Shown here: in pieces, positions 10,730 through 11,161 of the stretch
How positions within the stretch are numbered: the stretch's first letter is position 1
Layout of the letters: every line of letters begins with the position of its first letter
Origin: Candidatus Falkowiibacteriota bacterium
GTDB taxonomy: Bacteria > Patescibacteriota > Patescibacteriia > JACRDY01
DNA length: 11,161 nucleotides
Direction: 5' to 3'
Assembly: GCA_016218485.1 (NCBI GenBank)
Contig: JACRDY010000052.1
Span: 1 to 11,161 of the forward strand
The notes under the pieces: generated by a model
Told to the model about the DNA's origin: nothing
What the model saw: only the letters and a program-made list of their open reading frames with translations
The model's database searches: none
Made by a program: the position numbers and the translations under genes

Positions 10730-11161
10730 ATGAGCAGTTTACCTACCACGGCGGGTAAAAGGTCGGCAGTCCCACTGATCCTTAAGAAAAAGAAACAAGG
10801 TTTACCATTTATGGAAAACGATCAAGCCTTTGTGGAGATGGTGGTCAAGGCCATTGTCTCGCATCCAGAAGATGTGACTACCGAGCGCAAGATTGATGAA
10901 CGCGGCGTGCTGATCACCCTGCACATCAATCAGGAAGATATGGGCTACGTTATCGGCCGTCAGGGCCAGACTGCCCGCGCGCTGCGCACGCTCTTGAAGA
11001 TTGTCGGCGCGCGCGAAAACGCTCGGGTGAACTTGAAGATTTACGAACCGGAAGGTTCCCGCAGATCTTCGTTCCGTTCAGAGCATCGTTCAGAGAATGC
11101 TCCGGCTCATGATTCGATGATGGATGTTGACACTGATTCCGTCGACAGCCTGAAGATATAA
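10730..11161 (+). CDS. khpA: KH-domain RNA-binding protein (KhpA/YlqC family)
   Basis: KhpA-type proteins are small single-KH proteins that bind RNA and are usually encoded next to rpsP; in Firmicutes they act with KhpB in cell growth and sRNA biology. The KH signature GRQG (76-79) sits in MGYVIGRQGQTARALRTLLK, with the preceding VEMVVKAIVSHPEDV helix typical of the family. Family members are about 75-80 aa; this frame is 143. The C-terminal 38 residues are an acidic, Ser-rich tail (with CGTTCAGAG duplicated in the DNA). The N-terminus is uncertain: ATG 10730 follows the promoter at the near-leaderless spacing seen for other genes here and adds 27 residues with KKKK; ATG 10811 (MENDQAF) is where homologues normally begin and has AAGG 10 nt upstream. 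The stop TAA is the last codon of the window. Confidence 0.9.
   Translation: MSSLPTTAGKRSAVPLILKKKKQGLPFMENDQAFVEMVVKAIVSHPEDVTTERKIDERGVLITLHINQEDMGYVIGRQGQTARALRTLLKIVGARENARVNLKIYEPEGSRRSSFRSEHRSENAPAHDSMMDVDTDSVDSLKI

Overview
The window looks like chromosome of a Patescibacteria (Candidate Phyla Radiation) bacterium or a close relative using the standard bacterial code (the vitamin K epoxide reductase gene ends on TGA directly before a terminator). The indications are family-level: a very short SMC protein without a visible hinge, a CPR-style single-domain VKOR protein, several orphan genes, short -10-to-ATG distances and a high load of short interspersed repeats. No rRNA, tRNA, transposase, phage gene or CRISPR array is visible. 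The taxonomic call is inference.

Layout. Positions 130-2943 (minus strand) hold a membrane-transport pair: corA (Mg2+/Co2+ channel) followed by a Kef-type cation/proton antiporter with a C-terminal RCK domain. Positions 3195-3767 (minus) encode an orphan 190-aa protein with its own promoter, a strong Shine-Dalgarno buried in a hairpin, and a terminator. Positions 4062-5320 (plus) hold a ZIP-family metal transporter and a VKOR-family membrane oxidoreductase. Positions 5736-6788 (minus) encode an orphan 350-aa protein with a CxxC motif and two similar winged-helix-like segments. Positions 7135-7269 (plus) encode a 44-aa very basic protein between its own promoter and terminator. Positions 7444-11161 (plus) hold smc, rpsP (ribosomal protein bS16) and a KH-domain RNA-binding protein. 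These last three follow the order of the Firmicutes smc-ftsY-ffh-rpsP-ylqC cluster but lack ftsY and ffh.

The most striking signal is not a gene. At least eight places carry tandem heptanucleotide arrays with different 7-nt units: 66-93, 2981-3015, 3906-3933, 6902-6929, 7104-7130, 8221-8248, 8899-8930, 9290-9317 and 10605-10632. They resemble in style the heptameric STRR repeats of cyanobacteria. Four of the intergenic ones form hairpins with an inverted partner. Three lie in frame inside smc. A second class consists of palindromes of the types GTAGAGACGC..GCGTCTCTAC and TAGGGGCGACC..GGTCGCCCCTA. Two copies of the first type sit in frame in the C-terminal tail of rpsP, so repeat DNA appears to have been turned into protein in two core genes.

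Regulatory signals are unusually readable. Several genes (corA, ZIP, smc, KH) have a -10 box only 12-18 nt upstream of the ATG and no Shine-Dalgarno, suggesting near-leaderless mRNAs. The smc-rpsP gap (9694-10104) holds a structured 3' region, an intrinsic terminator, and then a strong extended -10 promoter followed by nested stems that look like a structured rpsP leader.
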